This document shows, piece by piece, positions 1 through 8,214 of a stretch of 56,734 bases of DNA (position 1 is its first letter; each line of letters begins with the position of its first letter). Location of the stretch: assembly GCA_034925865.1 (NCBI GenBank), contig JAYFRN010000046.1:1-56734 (forward strand). The letters are read 5' to 3'. Origin of the DNA: Oscillospiraceae bacterium (GTDB taxonomy: Bacteria; Bacillota; Clostridia; Oscillospirales; SIG627). The notes beneath the pieces were generated by a model, which saw only the letters and a program-made list of their open reading frames with translations, ran no database searches and had not been told where the DNA came from. Position numbers and translations under genes: made by a program.

Positions 1-641
1 CAAGAGTAATTGCGTCATCGCTGTTATCGGCGGTTATGAACAGGTCTCCGTCTATCACCATATCGTGGAGAGTTACTCCGGTTTTGGTGATTATTACATT
101 CCCGTCGACATCAGTAGAAAATGTACCGCTTGCGCAATACAGAACTATGCATCTGTCAAGCATTGCGATAAACTCTGCTCTTGTCAATGCTTCTTTTGGA
201 TTCAAATAACCGTCATCGCCTAAAACAATGCCCGCATTCTGCATTGCCGCAACCGATTCCACTGCCCATGCGGAAATGCTGTCATTGTCTTTGAAGGTCG
301 AGGTTGCGTCTGCTGATGAATACTTGAATGAATTGGCAAGCACAACAATAGCGGCCTCGCGGGTTAATACTGTATTTGCATACACATAATCCGTCGGCTT
401 TCCGTTGCCCGGGAAGAACTTTAAATATATATTCAGCCAGTCCCCGTATGTAATTGCCTCATCCGGATGAAATCCGTCAGAGAAGGTTGTTATTATTCCG
501 TTGTCTCCCCATTCTCTGATTGCCGCTTCGGCCCAGTGACCTACTATATCACTGTAATTATCCGTGGCAGATATCGGAATACATGCCGCGGAAAAAACAA
601 AAGCGACCACAAGAAAGATACTGATAAAGGTTCTTTTCATG
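1..641 (-). CDS. S-layer homology (SLH) domain protein, 3' part outside window
   Basis: Read on the minus strand, an ATG at 641 opens a frame that runs off the window edge without a stop (about 213 residues seen). It starts with a Sec-type signal peptide (MKRTF, then a hydrophobic stretch to about residue 25). Two SLH-like repeats follow: one around residues 30-75 (containing DIVGHWAEAAI and a FHPDEAITYGDW segment) and one around 95-150 (FKDNDSISAWAVESV, then LTRAEFIAML). SLH repeats anchor exported proteins to secondary cell-wall polymers, so this is probably a cell-surface protein. Its C-terminal function cannot be seen. An AAGGAA ribosome site lies just upstream of the ATG. Confidence 0.85.
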
Positions 642-876
642 GTTTCCTTCCTATATTACAGAGATACTTGAATAATATGAAATCTCTGTAAATACAGGAT
701 AATATTACACTATATTTCATATTTTGTCAATAAGTATCATAAAAAAATATATTATCATATTAATATATTATTTTCTGCACATACTTATATATAGTATTGT
801 CTCAAAAACTATTTATGGTATTTTATAATGGTATCCGTAACATGATATCATGCTAAAATAACATAATAAAATGCGT

Positions 877-916
877 GACGCTGCCGCATATCGATATATA
901 TACAGCAGCGTCTTTT
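877..916. terminator. Stem-loop terminator next to the M32 peptidase gene
   Basis: An 8-bp GC-rich stem (GACGCTGC at 877-884, GCAGCGTC at 905-912) encloses a 20-nt AT-rich loop and is followed by TTTT on the plus strand. It sits 6 nt beyond the stop of the minus-strand peptidase gene. It probably ends that transcript before it reaches the SLH gene promoter region. Confidence 0.6.
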
Positions 917-917
917 C

Positions 918-2420
918 TTATATTGAAATACCGTATATTTCCGAGTATTTTTTTTGCAGATATCTTATATAAAAATCCGGATTGAATTTTCCGCAGACTT
1001 TTTTAAAAAGCTCGGTGGGATTATACATACTGCCATATTTCCAGATATGTTCACGATTCCATTCGTTTATTGCTTTGATGTTTTTATTCTTCACTTCGCT
1101 GTAAACATTTATTTCCTTATTCATTGTATCAAGTATCTGCGCTCCATATGCCGATCCGAATGCGTAAGATGGAAAATATCCGATGTTTCCGTTTGACCAA
1201 TGACTGTCCTGAAGCACACCGTGTCTGTCGTCAGGAACAACAACACCGAGATATTCCTTGTAAAGTCGATTCCATTCCGAAGGGAGGTCATGCGCTTTAA
1301 TATCACCGTCGAACATTGCTTTTTCAAGCTCGTATCTTATCATAATGTGCATACAGTAAGTAAGCTCATCTGCTTCCGTTCTTATAAGTGAAGGTTCGGA
1401 TTTGTTTATCATCTTATAAAATCTATCCGTATCAATATCTTTTAGCTGCTTTGGAAAGCAGCGTTTTAAATATTGCAGTATTAATTCGCAGAATTCACGG
1501 CTGCGTCCGATGATGTTTTCATAAAATCTCGATTGGCTTTCGTGAATTGCCATTGATACGCCTTTTTCGAGACAGGTATTCATAAGCTCGTCCCCTATAC
1601 CCAACTCGTAAAGAGCGTGCCCGCCTTCATGGACAACGCTATATAGTGATGAGGATAGCTGGTTTTCATAATAGTGAGTTGTGATCCGCACGTCTTTCTT
1701 TGAAAATTGAATTGTAAACGGATGTTCCGTTTCGGAGATGATGCATGAACGGCGGTCTATTCCGAGAATATCTATTAAATATGAAGAAAATCCACGCTGT
1801 TTATCAACCGGGAAATCCTGCAGTAAAGGAGAATCATCTATTTGGTCGGCTTCACTGACGGCATGTACAAGCGGAACAAGCTTTTTACGTAAATTTGTAA
1901 AAAATGCATCACATACTTCACTCGTGAGTCCCCGTTCGTATAAATCGAGAGCAATATCATATGGCTTTTTAGTGCTGTCAATATACGCGGAGAATCTGAT
2001 ATTAGAATCAAATATTTTTTGAAGATAAGGTTCAAAGGAAGCAAAGTCGTTATTTTCTTTGGCTTTATGCCACACAGCATCCGCGTCTGAAATCAATTTT
2101 TGGTAATCAACATATTCTTTTATCGGGATTTTTCTTATTATGTCGTAATCGCGATACAGCTCCTCCGCTTCGCGTGCGTTTATCGGATGAAGCTCACTTT
2201 TTATTGAAAGCAGGTATTCCAGCATCTCGATATTTTCAGGAGCCGTAGAAAGCTCGTATGAAATTCTTGATAGCTCTCCAAGTGTATTTCCCCGAATTAA
2301 AGCGGAGGTTTCCGGTGCTGTTGTCGCACCGTCATAATAAATCAGCCCCTGGGCATGATTAAGCGCAAACAAAGTGTTTTCGTATGCTTTGAGTTTTTCA
2401 AGAGCGTTTTCTTTATTCAT
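918..2420 (-). CDS. M32-family metallocarboxypeptidase (Taq type)
   Basis: The product is a 500-residue cytosolic zinc carboxypeptidase that removes C-terminal amino acids from peptides. The zinc-binding HEGGH motif (HEXXH) is at about residues 264-268. The family's second signature, IHESQSRFYEN, follows about 30 residues later. The length is normal for the Taq/Bsu M32 family (about 500). No signal peptide or membrane segment is present, which fits a peptide-salvage role inside the cell. The start is supported by an AAAGGAAA site just upstream of the ATG. The gene stands alone on the minus strand between the SLH gene and a divergent acyltransferase. Confidence 0.93.
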   Translation of the reverse strand: MNKENALEKLKAYENTLFALNHAQGLIYYDGATTAPETSALIRGNTLGELSRISYELSTAPENIEMLEYLLSIKSELHPINAREAEELYRDYDIIRKIPIKEYVDYQKLISDADAVWHKAKENNDFASFEPYLQKIFDSNIRFSAYIDSTKKPYDIALDLYERGLTSEVCDAFFTNLRKKLVPLVHAVSEADQIDDSPLLQDFPVDKQRGFSSYLIDILGIDRRSCIISETEHPFTIQFSKKDVRITTHYYENQLSSSLYSVVHEGGHALYELGIGDELMNTCLEKGVSMAIHESQSRFYENIIGRSREFCELILQYLKRCFPKQLKDIDTDRFYKMINKSEPSLIRTEADELTYCMHIMIRYELEKAMFDGDIKAHDLPSEWNRLYKEYLGVVVPDDRHGVLQDSHWSNGNIGYFPSYAFGSAYGAQILDTMNKEINVYSEVKNKNIKAINEWNREHIWKYGSMYNPTELFKKVCGKFNPDFYIRYLQKKYSEIYGISI

Positions 2421-2582
2421 AACATATTTCCTTTCTTTGATAATATTGGAAGTATATCACAAACACTATTTTTTTTCAACCTGACTTGCATAATTATTAA
2501 AAAGGTAATAAAATAATAATTGTCTCGTATTAGAGATAAACTCATGTGCCAGAAAAAATTAATTATTCGAAAGGTCATTAAT

Positions 2583-3665
2583 ATGAACGAAGCAAAACAA
2601 ATGCCCGCAAAAGAAAACAAAAGGTTTGTCAATCTTGATTTATTGCGAATAGTCTCAATATATACGATGATTATTGTTCATACGGCAGCTATGAAATGGT
2701 ACAGCGAGCCCGTGGATTCGTATAACTGGATGATTATGAATATATACGATTCGCTGGTAAGATTCTGCGTGCCTGTATTTATTATGCTTTCCGGATGGAA
2801 TATGCTCGACCCGAAAAGAACAAGCTCAATCGGAGAGCTTTACGGAAAGCGTATTTTAAGACTCGTTACCGCTTATATATTCTGGGCCGCCGCTTACGTT
2901 TTTTATGATAAAATCGACTTGATTGCGGCGGGGCAAAAGCCTTTTGAAAGTATATATGATTTCATCAATGCAATTATCGTAGGACATTTCCATTTATGGT
3001 TCGTATTTATGCTTGTCGGATTATATATAGCAATTCCTGTTTTAAAGCCGATCGCGGAAAACCCGAAAACAGCACGATACTTTCTCGCTGTGTCGTTTTT
3101 TGCCGCTATATTCATGCCTGCCTTCAGATATGTTCCGATAATCGGTACTTTTACTGCGCAGATAAATGAAAAACTTCGTCTCGACGTTTTTTTAGGCTAT
3201 TCGTTTTATTTTGTTTTAGGTTATTATCTGAAAAATTTAAAAATTTCAAAATTGATAAAGCTTATTATATATTCGGGAGGAGCGGCCAGCGTAATCGCCA
3301 CCGTATACCTTACATATTTGTCTTCGGTACTCAAGAATATCAAGTGCGAACTTTTTTACGAGTATTTATTGCCTACGACTATGCTTGCCGCTCTCTCCGT
3401 ATTTATCTTTTTCCGAGATACAGTTGGAAAAATAAAATTCTCACAAAAAGCAACAAAAATAATTTCATATATATCGGGCTGCTCGTTCGGTATGTATCTT
3501 ATTCATGATTTTATTAATATGAATCTTGTCAAAATGGGGCTCACTGTTGTTTCTGTAAATCCTGTTTTTATGGTTCCGTTATTTGCTTTTATTGTTTTTA
3601 TTATAAGTTTTATTGCTGTGAGCATCATAAAGCTTATCCCCGGATTAAATAAATTTATTGTTTAA
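2583..3665 (+). CDS. Acyltransferase-3 family membrane protein (OafA/WecH-like)
   Basis: A polytopic membrane protein of 360 residues, with about ten hydrophobic segments. The N-terminal part has the acyltransferase-3 hallmarks: NLDLLRIVSIYTMIIVHTA, with the arginine and the histidine (here in the MIIVH segment) that the family uses for acyl transfer, then a conserved FCVPVFIMLSGW segment. Members O-acylate cell-wall or surface glycans; the substrate here cannot be told. The ATG at 2583 is chosen over an in-frame start at 2520 because an AAAGG site lies about 10 nt upstream and the extra 21 residues are basic and unlike the family N-terminus. It is transcribed divergently from the peptidase gene. 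Confidence 0.88.
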   Translation: MNEAKQMPAKENKRFVNLDLLRIVSIYTMIIVHTAAMKWYSEPVDSYNWMIMNIYDSLVRFCVPVFIMLSGWNMLDPKRTSSIGELYGKRILRLVTAYIFWAAAYVFYDKIDLIAAGQKPFESIYDFINAIIVGHFHLWFVFMLVGLYIAIPVLKPIAENPKTARYFLAVSFFAAIFMPAFRYVPIIGTFTAQINEKLRLDVFLGYSFYFVLGYYLKNLKISKLIKLIIYSGGAASVIATVYLTYLSSVLKNIKCELFYEYLLPTTMLAALSVFIFFRDTVGKIKFSQKATKIISYISGCSFGMYLIHDFINMNLVKMGLTVVSVNPVFMVPLFAFIVFIISFIAVSIIKLIPGLNKFIV

Positions 3666-3739
3666 TTTGAATTTGTTGAAATAACGTGCAATAAAAGGGC
3701 AATACTGTGCGTTATTATGATGACAGGAGGCGATATGAT

Positions 3740-4354
3740 GTGTATTCAAATAACGGTGTTGAATCATATGAAGATGTAATGCTTTTACAAGCAGACAAAA
3801 AAGCACAATTTGAGGTTGAGATTGAATTATGCATTGCCGGAATCGCTTGTGGTGAAGCAAAGGCTTTGGAAAAGCTTTATCGTCTGACTAAAAGCTCCGT
3901 TTACGGATATTCACTATCGATTCTAAGGAACCGTCATGATGCGGAGGATGTCCTGCAGGACACATATGTAAAAGTATTTACATCGTCCGACTCATACCAT
4001 CCGGGAGGGAAGCCTCTCGCATGGATATTGACGATTACCAGGAATCTGGCAGCAGATAAATTCAGAGCATATAAAAAGTTGGCTTACTTCGACGAAGATA
4101 CCGCGGAAGCTTTATTCACGGATACCAGCCTTGAAGACAGCGAAGATAAAATGCTTTTAGAGGCTGCCATGAATATTCTTGATTACGATGAGAGACAAAT
4201 CGTCATGCTTCATGCTGTAAGCGGATTTCTGCATCGTGAAATAGCAGAGTTTTTAAAAATACCTCTATCAACCGTCCTGTCAAAATACAACAGATCAATT
4301 AAAAAATTAAAAAATGCCATGGAGGGGAAATACGATGGCAATAACAGAGAATGA
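3740..4354 (+). CDS. ECF-type sigma-70 family RNA polymerase sigma factor
   Basis: About 204 residues. Region 2 lies roughly at residues 45-110 (YSLSILRNRHDAEDVLQDTY, then a PLAWILTITRNLAADKFR helix). Region 4 lies at about 150-195 (DERQIVMLHAVSGFLHREIA, a helix-turn-helix for -35 recognition). The GTG at 3740 is preferred because a perfect AGGAGG lies 9 nt upstream; an in-frame GTG at 3707 has no such site. The gene overlaps the next one by 20 nt, so the two are translationally coupled. The partner is an RsgI-like transmembrane protein, which suggests sigma release on an envelope signal. The region 2/4-only layout is ECF-like, not SigI-like. Confidence 0.9.
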   Translation: MYSNNGVESYEDVMLLQADKKAQFEVEIELCIAGIACGEAKALEKLYRLTKSSVYGYSLSILRNRHDAEDVLQDTYVKVFTSSDSYHPGGKPLAWILTITRNLAADKFRAYKKLAYFDEDTAEALFTDTSLEDSEDKMLLEAAMNILDYDERQIVMLHAVSGFLHREIAEFLKIPLSTVLSKYNRSIKKLKNAMEGKYDGNNRE

Positions 4355-6254
4355 AATTCTAAATGGTTTATCCAACGCTGTTGACAACAGTGTTCCTGAC
4401 ATTATAGGAAAGATCCTCTCCGAATGCAGTAACGGGAGGACGAAAAAAGATATGAATGATCAGAAAAACACCATCGAAAAGTGTGCTGTAAAATCAAAGA
4501 ATTACGCACATAACGGAATATTAAAGCGAATCATAGCTATCGCCGCTGCGTTTGTATTGATTGTAAGCGGAGTGTTCGTATACGGAGAATTCAATAAGGT
4601 TTCCGCGGCTGCTTCAACAATCGAGCTTGACGTCAATCCCAGCATAGAGATAAATGTCAGCAGTGATAATAAAATAATATCGGTTATAGCAAAAAACGCG
4701 GATGCGGAAAAAATCCTTGAGGGTCTCGATTTTGAAGGAGCTACGGTTGATGTCGCAATCTATGCAATTATAGGCTCTCTTGTGGAACACGGATATATAA
4801 ACGAGCTTCATAATTCGATACTTGTTACAGTTGATAACGGAGACGAAGGTCAGCGTGATGCAATTGAGAAGCATGTCGTAGAAACCATTGACTCGGTATT
4901 GAAGAGCAATTCCGTTGAGGGAGCGATCATAGCCCAATCCGCATGCGGAAACCAAACGGCAAAGAATGCTGCATCGCAATACGGAATTTCTGTAGGGAAA
5001 GCAACCTTTATCTCCAATATTATTGCTAAAAATCCTGATTTGGATTTTGAAACGCTATCTACGCTTTCAATCCATGAATTGAATCTTCTCATACAGCCAT
5101 CAGAGGAAGAAACAGACGAAACCGGTGAAATCGAAAAAACCGAAGAGCCTGAAGAAACCGATGATATGTATTCTCTGGGCACGCCCAGCGAGCTATCTTA
5201 TATAGGAGCCGGCAACGCAAGAAAAATTGCTATGGAGAATGCAGGAATTGATAGGCAAAACGATCTTGATTCATTCTCAGCAAAACTTAATTGTAATGAT
5301 GGCAAAATTGTATATAATGTAAAGCTCATATATAACGGCACAAAATATGAATACGAAATTGATGCGCTTAACGGAGAAATATTAAATAGCATTAATTCAC
5401 CGGCTGAAGATGAGCAAAACAACGGCAACGGAAATAACGGAAAAAGCAACAACGGAAACAAAAATAACGATCAAACTGTGCCCGCTACTGGCTTTGAAAA
5501 TGAAAAGAATAATAACGGCAACGGAAACGGCAATGGAAAACAAAACAGCGAGGATAATAAGAAAGAACTGATTGATATCGAGCAGGCAAAAGCGATAGCC
5601 TTCGAAAAAGCTGGAATTGATTCATCTGCGGATATCGATTTAAAAACTGATTTTAATACAGAAAACGGAGTATCAAGATATGAAATCAGTTTTATATACG
5701 ACGGTATCGAATATGATATAACCGTAAACGCTATATCCGGGGCTGTCATAAAATTCAGACATGAATATTGCGAAAACAAAGATACAAACGCGATTGCTAC
5801 TGAAACTGAAGAAAAAAATAATAACGGCAAAGACAACAGCAATGGTAACAACGGAAATAAAAATAGCAATGAAACCGCGCTAGTTACAGGATCTGAAAAT
5901 GAAAAGAATAATAACGGCAAAGGCAATGAAAACAGCGAAAATGAACAATCGGGGAAATACATCGATATTGAACTCGCAAAAAACATAGCATTTAAAATGG
6001 CAGGGATTTTATCAGAAACCGATACGGAATGCAGTGTTAATGTATGTGATGAAACCGGCGCCTGCCGACGTTATGAATTAAAGTTTACAGCTAATGGTTG
6101 CGATTATTGCGTTACAGTAAACGCTATTACCGGATCGGTTGTGAAATTCGATAAGAAAGATAACGGCAATCCGAGTTCAACCGGTAGCGAAAATGATAAT
6201 ATTAGCGAAAACAACGGCAACGGCAACGGAAACGGCAAAGGAAAAGGAAATTAA
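4335..6254 (+). CDS. RsgI-like transmembrane anti-sigma factor with three PepSY domains
   Basis: 639 residues, probably holding the upstream sigma factor at the membrane. A cytosolic part of about 60 residues is followed by one membrane segment (IIAIAAAFVLIVSGVFVYG, about 64-82). Next comes a middle domain starting TIELDVNPSIEI, the RsgI signature; in studied RsgI proteins the Asn-Pro bond of this motif cleaves itself. Three PepSY-like repeats follow (about 285-355, 412-475 and 540-605), each with an A+AIAF-type helix and ending in an NAI(T/S)G(S/A)V strand turn. They are joined by Asn/Gly/Lys-rich linkers, and the C-terminus is a similar (NG)n run. The ATG at 4335 has a GGAGGGG site 7 nt upstream and is preferred over the in-frame ATG at 4314. 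The cytosolic end does not look like the classical RsgI_N domain. Confidence 0.82.
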   Translation: MAITENEILNGLSNAVDNSVPDIIGKILSECSNGRTKKDMNDQKNTIEKCAVKSKNYAHNGILKRIIAIAAAFVLIVSGVFVYGEFNKVSAAASTIELDVNPSIEINVSSDNKIISVIAKNADAEKILEGLDFEGATVDVAIYAIIGSLVEHGYINELHNSILVTVDNGDEGQRDAIEKHVVETIDSVLKSNSVEGAIIAQSACGNQTAKNAASQYGISVGKATFISNIIAKNPDLDFETLSTLSIHELNLLIQPSEEETDETGEIEKTEEPEETDDMYSLGTPSELSYIGAGNARKIAMENAGIDRQNDLDSFSAKLNCNDGKIVYNVKLIYNGTKYEYEIDALNGEILNSINSPAEDEQNNGNGNNGKSNNGNKNNDQTVPATGFENEKNNNGNGNGNGKQNSEDNKKELIDIEQAKAIAFEKAGIDSSADIDLKTDFNTENGVSRYEISFIYDGIEYDITVNAISGAVIKFRHEYCENKDTNAIATETEEKNNNGKDNSNGNNGNKNSNETALVTGSENEKNNNGKGNENSENEQSGKYIDIELAKNIAFKMAGILSETDTECSVNVCDETGACRRYELKFTANGCDYCVTVNAITGSVVKFDKKDNGNPSSTGSENDNISENNGNGNGNGKGKGN

Positions 6255-6273
6255 GAAATATTTTCATTAAACA

Positions 6274-6308
6274 ACGCCGCAGCATATAATGTGCTGCGGC
6301 GCTGTTTT
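6274..6308 (+). terminator. Rho-independent terminator of the sigma/anti-sigma operon
   Basis: A perfect 10-bp GC-rich stem (6275-6284 with 6292-6301, CGCCGCAGCA/TGCTGCGGCG), a 7-nt loop, then CTGTTTT. It lies 20 nt after the stop codon. The intron-like sequence starts 4 nt later, as expected for group IIC introns, which insert just after terminators. Confidence 0.9.
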
Positions 6309-6311
6309 GCG

Positions 6312-6616
6312 GTGCGCCAGGCAGGCGTGTTTACTCGGCGGTGAAGTCCGCTGCAGACTTGACAGCAGGAACTGTTAGTCGAAGACAAGGCATCAATCGC
6401 GAGGCTTAACGCTTGTCATTACAAATAAAAACTCGCAAAGGCGGGATACTTCAATATCCTCAACATTTACGAGTACTTGTATTCTGTTTATTAACTCGGC
6501 ATTTAAATAATTACCGTAAAACAAGGCTTATTTAAATGCCGTTAATAATTAACCTCCGTACCAAACGTTACGTTCGGTGGCCGGTTAACCAACTAATGAT
6601 TAGCCTCCTGCTTGAT
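6312..6616 (+). mobile_element. Decayed group IIC intron (5' domain I, domain V and VI remnants, no ORF)
   Basis: From GTGCGCC at 6312 the sequence follows the group IIC 5' end: GGCA, then GGCGGTGAAGTCCGC, then GGAACTGTTAGTCGAAGAC and AAGGC...CGCGAGG up to about 6413. These match in order the start of intron domain I as I remember it from the Oceanobacillus type. Near the other end, 6549-6589 folds like a weak domain V (CCTCCGTACC ... GTTCGGTGG), and 6586-6616 resembles domain VI and the intron 3' end (ACTAATGATTAGCCTCCTGC, then TTGAT). The reverse transcriptase and most of the ribozyme are missing, so it cannot move by itself. Placement right after a terminator fits class C target choice. 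Repeat copy A lies inside it. A covariance-model search for group II introns would decide this. Confidence 0.6.
6490..6546 (+). repeat. Interspersed palindromic repeat, copy A (short form)
   Basis: A 57-bp copy made almost only of the two terminal arms: CGGCATTTAAATAA on the left and TTATTTAAATGCCG on the right, with ATTAA ends. The internal hairpin seen in full copies has been deleted (TTACCG runs straight into TAAAACAAGGC). It interrupts the group IIC intron relic between its 5' part and its domain V-like hairpin. Confidence 0.8.
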
Positions 6617-6699
6617 TGGCTGATCCAAATGATTAATAATCGGTAATCAAATCAAATAATGATTTTTAAGTTATAAAGCACTATTTGGCTTTCTTCGAA

Positions 6700-7833
6700 T
6701 TATTTACCGGATGATTCAATCAATGTTACATATCTTTCTCGTGCAGATTTGATTATAACATCCCATTTAACAGGTATTGTTTCTTTTGCCGCAGCGCCTA
6801 CATCTTTGGCTTTGGGAAGGGCATGTATGATGGCATTGCATAGGCTTTCCGGAGAATCATCGCATAAAAAACCGTTGTATGAATCCATTATTCCCTCGGA
6901 TGCACAGGACCCTTTTACCAGTATGGATGGAGTTCCTGCCGCGGCGGCTTCACGCATTACCATAGGCGCGTTGTCATATATTGAAGGAAAAAGGAAAAGA
7001 TCGCATGACGCATATACAGACATGAGCCTTTCACGGTCTGATATATGACCTGGGAAAATAAATTTATCCTGTAATCCGAGCTGTTGAACATAACCGACTA
7101 TTTCGTCAAAGTCCGGACCGGAACCGATTAAAAGCATTTTAAAATCATGTTCCATTGAGTAAAGCTTTAAAGCGTCAAGTGTGCATCTTATATTTTTTTT
7201 CCAATTCATCTGTCCCACAAAAAGGAATAGAGGCATTTCAGACGCACCATATTCGTTTCTTATTTCCCGGGAAATATCTTTTTTCGGATTCCATGGATTT
7301 GTGCCGTTGGGCATTATATATATTTCCTTTTTATATCCGTAGGAACTAAGCACATCGGCAGTTGCTGTGTTGACCGTCCAAACCTCTGTACACTTGTTGT
7401 AGAAATCTACAATAGATTTTACCATAAGCCTGGCGACTCTTTTGCTTTTTGTTTTCTTGTAAAAATCGTCGTAATATTTTGAGTGAAATGTAGCAACAAT
7501 GGGAACATGCTTGATTTGTGAAAGCCAAAGAGCCTGATGCCCCGCTCCAAAAGGGCTGTGTGCGTGTAAAATATCAAAATTTATGCCAAGAAGTACTTTT
7601 TGAAATGATATATCGGTAAACGGAAGACCTATATGATAAGCTTCGCCCGCAAGCTTGACGCTTTTATACAGCAATGTTTTAAAAGCTGTCGGACCTTCAT
7701 CGTTTTCAGCGTTTGGCGCTATATAATAACATTCATCTCCGGCAGAAGTCAATTCAATAGCATAATTCTTGACTACTGTGCCTACACCGTCCAAGTGAGG
7801 CGGATATACATCGCAAAATTGTCCTATTATCAT
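6700..7833 (-). CDS. Family 4 glycosyltransferase (GT-B fold)
   Basis: 377 residues, cytosolic, with both GT-B halves. The N-terminal domain begins MIIGQFCDVYPPHLDGVGTV, where the G-V-G loop is typical of GT4 acceptor domains. The C-terminal domain has LFVGQMNWKKNI, then SIYDNAPMVMREAAAAGTPS, the donor-binding EX7E-like region in which the first acid is Asp. Such enzymes move a sugar from a nucleotide donor to a lipid or glycan. This one resembles alpha-mannosyl or diacylglycerol glucosyltransferases, but the substrate cannot be read. It is a single minus-strand gene flanked by the intron relic and a divergent promoter region. Confidence 0.9.
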   Translation of the reverse strand: MIIGQFCDVYPPHLDGVGTVVKNYAIELTSAGDECYYIAPNAENDEGPTAFKTLLYKSVKLAGEAYHIGLPFTDISFQKVLLGINFDILHAHSPFGAGHQALWLSQIKHVPIVATFHSKYYDDFYKKTKSKRVARLMVKSIVDFYNKCTEVWTVNTATADVLSSYGYKKEIYIMPNGTNPWNPKKDISREIRNEYGASEMPLFLFVGQMNWKKNIRCTLDALKLYSMEHDFKMLLIGSGPDFDEIVGYVQQLGLQDKFIFPGHISDRERLMSVYASCDLFLFPSIYDNAPMVMREAAAAGTPSILVKGSCASEGIMDSYNGFLCDDSPESLCNAIIHALPKAKDVGAAAKETIPVKWDVIIKSARERYVTLIESSGK

Positions 7834-8103
7834 AATTAATTCTGCCGAATCCTTTATATTTATTGGTTTTTATCAGTATTTCCAGTATAACACTAAATTG
7901 TGAATAATTCAATATAAACGTTTTCGGTATCGCAATATAATGTTGGGAAAATAATAATATAAATCATTATACATATAATATAATGTTTCTATAATAATAT
8001 TCAAAAACAATATTAAGTTGCAGTTCCGGGTTTAAAACCAGGTATATAAAAATCAGCAAATAAAGTTATAGATATCGTCAATCAACTTTTATCAGACTAC
8101 ATA

Positions 8104-8132
8104 TTGACATTTTGCTTCTTTTATGGCATAAT
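8104..8132 (+). promoter_or_regulatory. Sigma-A promoter for the serine palmitoyltransferase-like operon
   Basis: TTGACA at 8104-8109, a 17-nt spacer, and CATAAT at 8127-8132, about 80 nt upstream of the start at 8215. This is the only clear feature I see in the 381-nt gap between 7834 and 8214; the rest is AT-rich without a clear terminator. Confidence 0.75.
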
Positions 8133-8214
8133 ATAAATATTACGAAATAGTGAATATTTATTTGATATTGATATCGATACTTTCACGCTTATTTTTTTAG
8201 AAGGTGGCTAATAT

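Noticed and set aside
4614-5986. Several long minus-strand frames opposite the RsgI-like gene
   Set aside because: They are Ser/Phe-rich mirror readings of the repetitive Asn/Gly/Lys linkers, without ribosome sites.
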